Of a DNA stretch of 64,000 nt, positions 63,055 through 64,000 are shown one piece after another (the first letter of the stretch is position 1; each line of letters starts with the position of its first letter). The notes below the pieces were generated by a model, which saw nothing but the letters and a program-made list of their open reading frames with translations, was not told the origin of the DNA and did not search any database. The stretch is from contig CAIRAY010000143.1 of the NCBI GenBank assembly GCA_903876665.1, positions 1-64,000 of the forward strand, in the 5' to 3' direction. Origin of the DNA: an uncultured Fibrobacterota bacterium. Lineage in GTDB: Bacteria; Fibrobacterota; Fibrobacteria; Fibrobacterales; Fibrobacteraceae. The translations under genes were made by a program, and so were the position numbers.

Positions 63055-63918
63055 CTAAAATTGCTCTACCTGGAATCCTTTTTTTCGCAATAGGCCGAGC
63101 ACACTCCCCGGACCAACCAGATGGGCGGCTCCGACCACAACAAACATTTTTCGCTTTTTTTGCAAAAATTGTTCAACCTGGGAGGCCATGCGGACATTGC
63201 GATCGCTATAAATCCGCTGGTAAAATGGGGAAAATTTGGCGTCGTTTTGCATATCGGAAAGGACTAATTTTTCGAAGCCCAGGGTGTCGCCTGTATTCCA
63301 GAAGGCAAACATGGAGTCCACAATCCCATCCAGCTTCCCCTGTTCCCGCAGGGTCCATTCGAGCATGGTTTCTTGCAGGGAATCCGGCAAATCTTTGAAA
63401 ATGTCAATTTGCTGGCGCACCGTTTCCAGGGCAAATACAGGCATGTTCCTCTTTTTGGCCTGCTGCAGAAAATGCATGTCCACGCCAAGACCTGCCGAAA
63501 TTCCCGACTGTTCGAGGTCAATGGAATTGATGCGCAATGTCAAAAACCAAGGGCGCATGGGAGTCATGCCCCGAGTGGGGAGATTCCATTCTCGGAACAG
63601 GGAGTCCAGTCGTGCAAACAACAGGGGGGAGATGTGCGCCTGCAGGGAATCCCCTTTCGCATACACCCCTTCCGTGGCCATAAGTTTTGCCACTTCGGAA
63701 AGGGTGGAGTCGTTGTCCATGTTCAATTCGACCGCGAGTCCCGTAGATCCAGAAAAGGCCTTTTCAATCCAAGGCGCCAATGGATAGAGGCTGTCTGATC
63801 CCATGTGGATGGATCCCAGAACCCACACTTGCGAATTCTGGTCAGAGACTTTCCATAGAAAATGTTTTGGATGTAATTGTGCGCCGGAAAGGCCAAAAAA
63901 AAGAAGGACCCAGGCCAT
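63055..63918 (-). CDS. TraB/GumN family protein, exported
   Basis: A 287-residue protein with the ATG at 63918; AAGGA lies 8 nt upstream. A GTG 12 codons earlier is in frame but weaker. Signal peptide MAWVLLFFGLSGAQ. The TraB/GumN signature is clear: WVLGSIHMGSDSLYPL near the N-terminus and VVVGAAHLVGPGSVLGLL near the C-terminus, the paired GxxH motifs. Other family members are thought to be metalloprotease-like. Function in bacteria is poorly known. Confidence 0.88.
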   Translation of the reverse strand: MAWVLLFFGLSGAQLHPKHFLWKVSDQNSQVWVLGSIHMGSDSLYPLAPWIEKAFSGSTGLAVELNMDNDSTLSEVAKLMATEGVYAKGDSLQAHISPLLFARLDSLFREWNLPTRGMTPMRPWFLTLRINSIDLEQSGISAGLGVDMHFLQQAKKRNMPVFALETVRQQIDIFKDLPDSLQETMLEWTLREQGKLDGIVDSMFAFWNTGDTLGFEKLVLSDMQNDAKFSPFYQRIYSDRNVRMASQVEQFLQKKRKMFVVVGAAHLVGPGSVLGLLRKKGFQVEQF

Positions 63919-64000
63919 GACCTGAATCCTTAGTGTGGAAATATTTTGGATCACCGTGCGCCGATAAGGGAGAGCGAAGAAATGGTGTCACCCATTCCAA

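Noticed and set aside
63989-64000. Possible start of a plus-strand gene at the right edge (ATG after GGGAG)
   Set aside because: Only a few codons are visible; cannot be supported.

Overview
The window looks like a chromosomal segment of a member of the Fibrobacterota (Fibrobacter relatives). Evidence: two TIGR02147-type proteins (a family known mainly from Fibrobacter), at least five copies of the FISUMP domain (Fibrobacter succinogenes major paralogous domain) in three genes, serine-rich linkers in secreted proteins, and a set of plant cell-wall enzymes (PL1 pectate lyase, GH9, GH8, GH26, a CE6-like esterase). Housekeeping genes (leuS, dnaN, mutM, a short primary-type sigma factor) show that this is core chromosome, not a plasmid or phage. 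No tRNA, rRNA, CRISPR array, transposase or phage gene was recognised.

Layout. 0-4 kb: pectate lyase with a 45-bp tandem repeat, VWA protein, GH9 cellulase. 3.8-12.5 kb: hybrid histidine kinase, Kazal-domain lipoprotein, TIGR02147/lipoprotein pair, large radical SAM protein, Rrf2 regulator. 12.5-15.1 kb: mutM, a small membrane protein and a Cu/Zn-type permease behind a Fur-like palindrome. 15.2-23.9 kb: a five-gene envelope operon (three small secreted proteins, PEGA/beta-barrel protein, FISUMP lipoprotein) with its own promoter and terminator. 24-25.2 kb: Rh-type ammonium channel. 25.2-29.2 kb (minus): three-gene surface operon ending in a lipoprotein and starting with a double-FISUMP lipoprotein. 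29.4-33.7 kb: TIGR02147/lipoprotein pair facing a second paralogous lipoprotein across a 509-bp regulatory region. 33.9-43 kb: FISUMP protein, dehydrogenase, tandem S41 peptidases, GH26 mannanase, methyltransferase-like protein, CE6-like esterase. 43-49.5 kb: sigma factor, leuS, a palindrome-rich repeat island, a membrane phosphoesterase and a 38-codon gene. 49.8-54.6 kb: three-gene M23/HAD operon, a 52-codon gene, dnaN and an outer-membrane-like protein. 54.6-64 kb: GH8, a secreted epimerase-like protein coupled to an NAT-like protein, chemoreceptor, EAL/GGDEF protein, TraB/GumN protein.

The most striking signal is not a gene. At least thirteen starts lacking a Shine-Dalgarno sequence have a TAnnTTTG-like box ending exactly 4 (sometimes 5) bases before the start codon. 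This matches the -7 element of Bacteroidetes promoters and would place transcription starts on or next to the ATG, that is, leaderless mRNAs. Other genes have ordinary GGAGG-type sites, and many operon partners overlap by ATGA. The short sigma factor encoded in the window (no region 1.1) is a plausible reader of these promoters. Together the window describes a polysaccharide degrader with a lipoprotein-rich surface, and with two coexisting translation-initiation modes.
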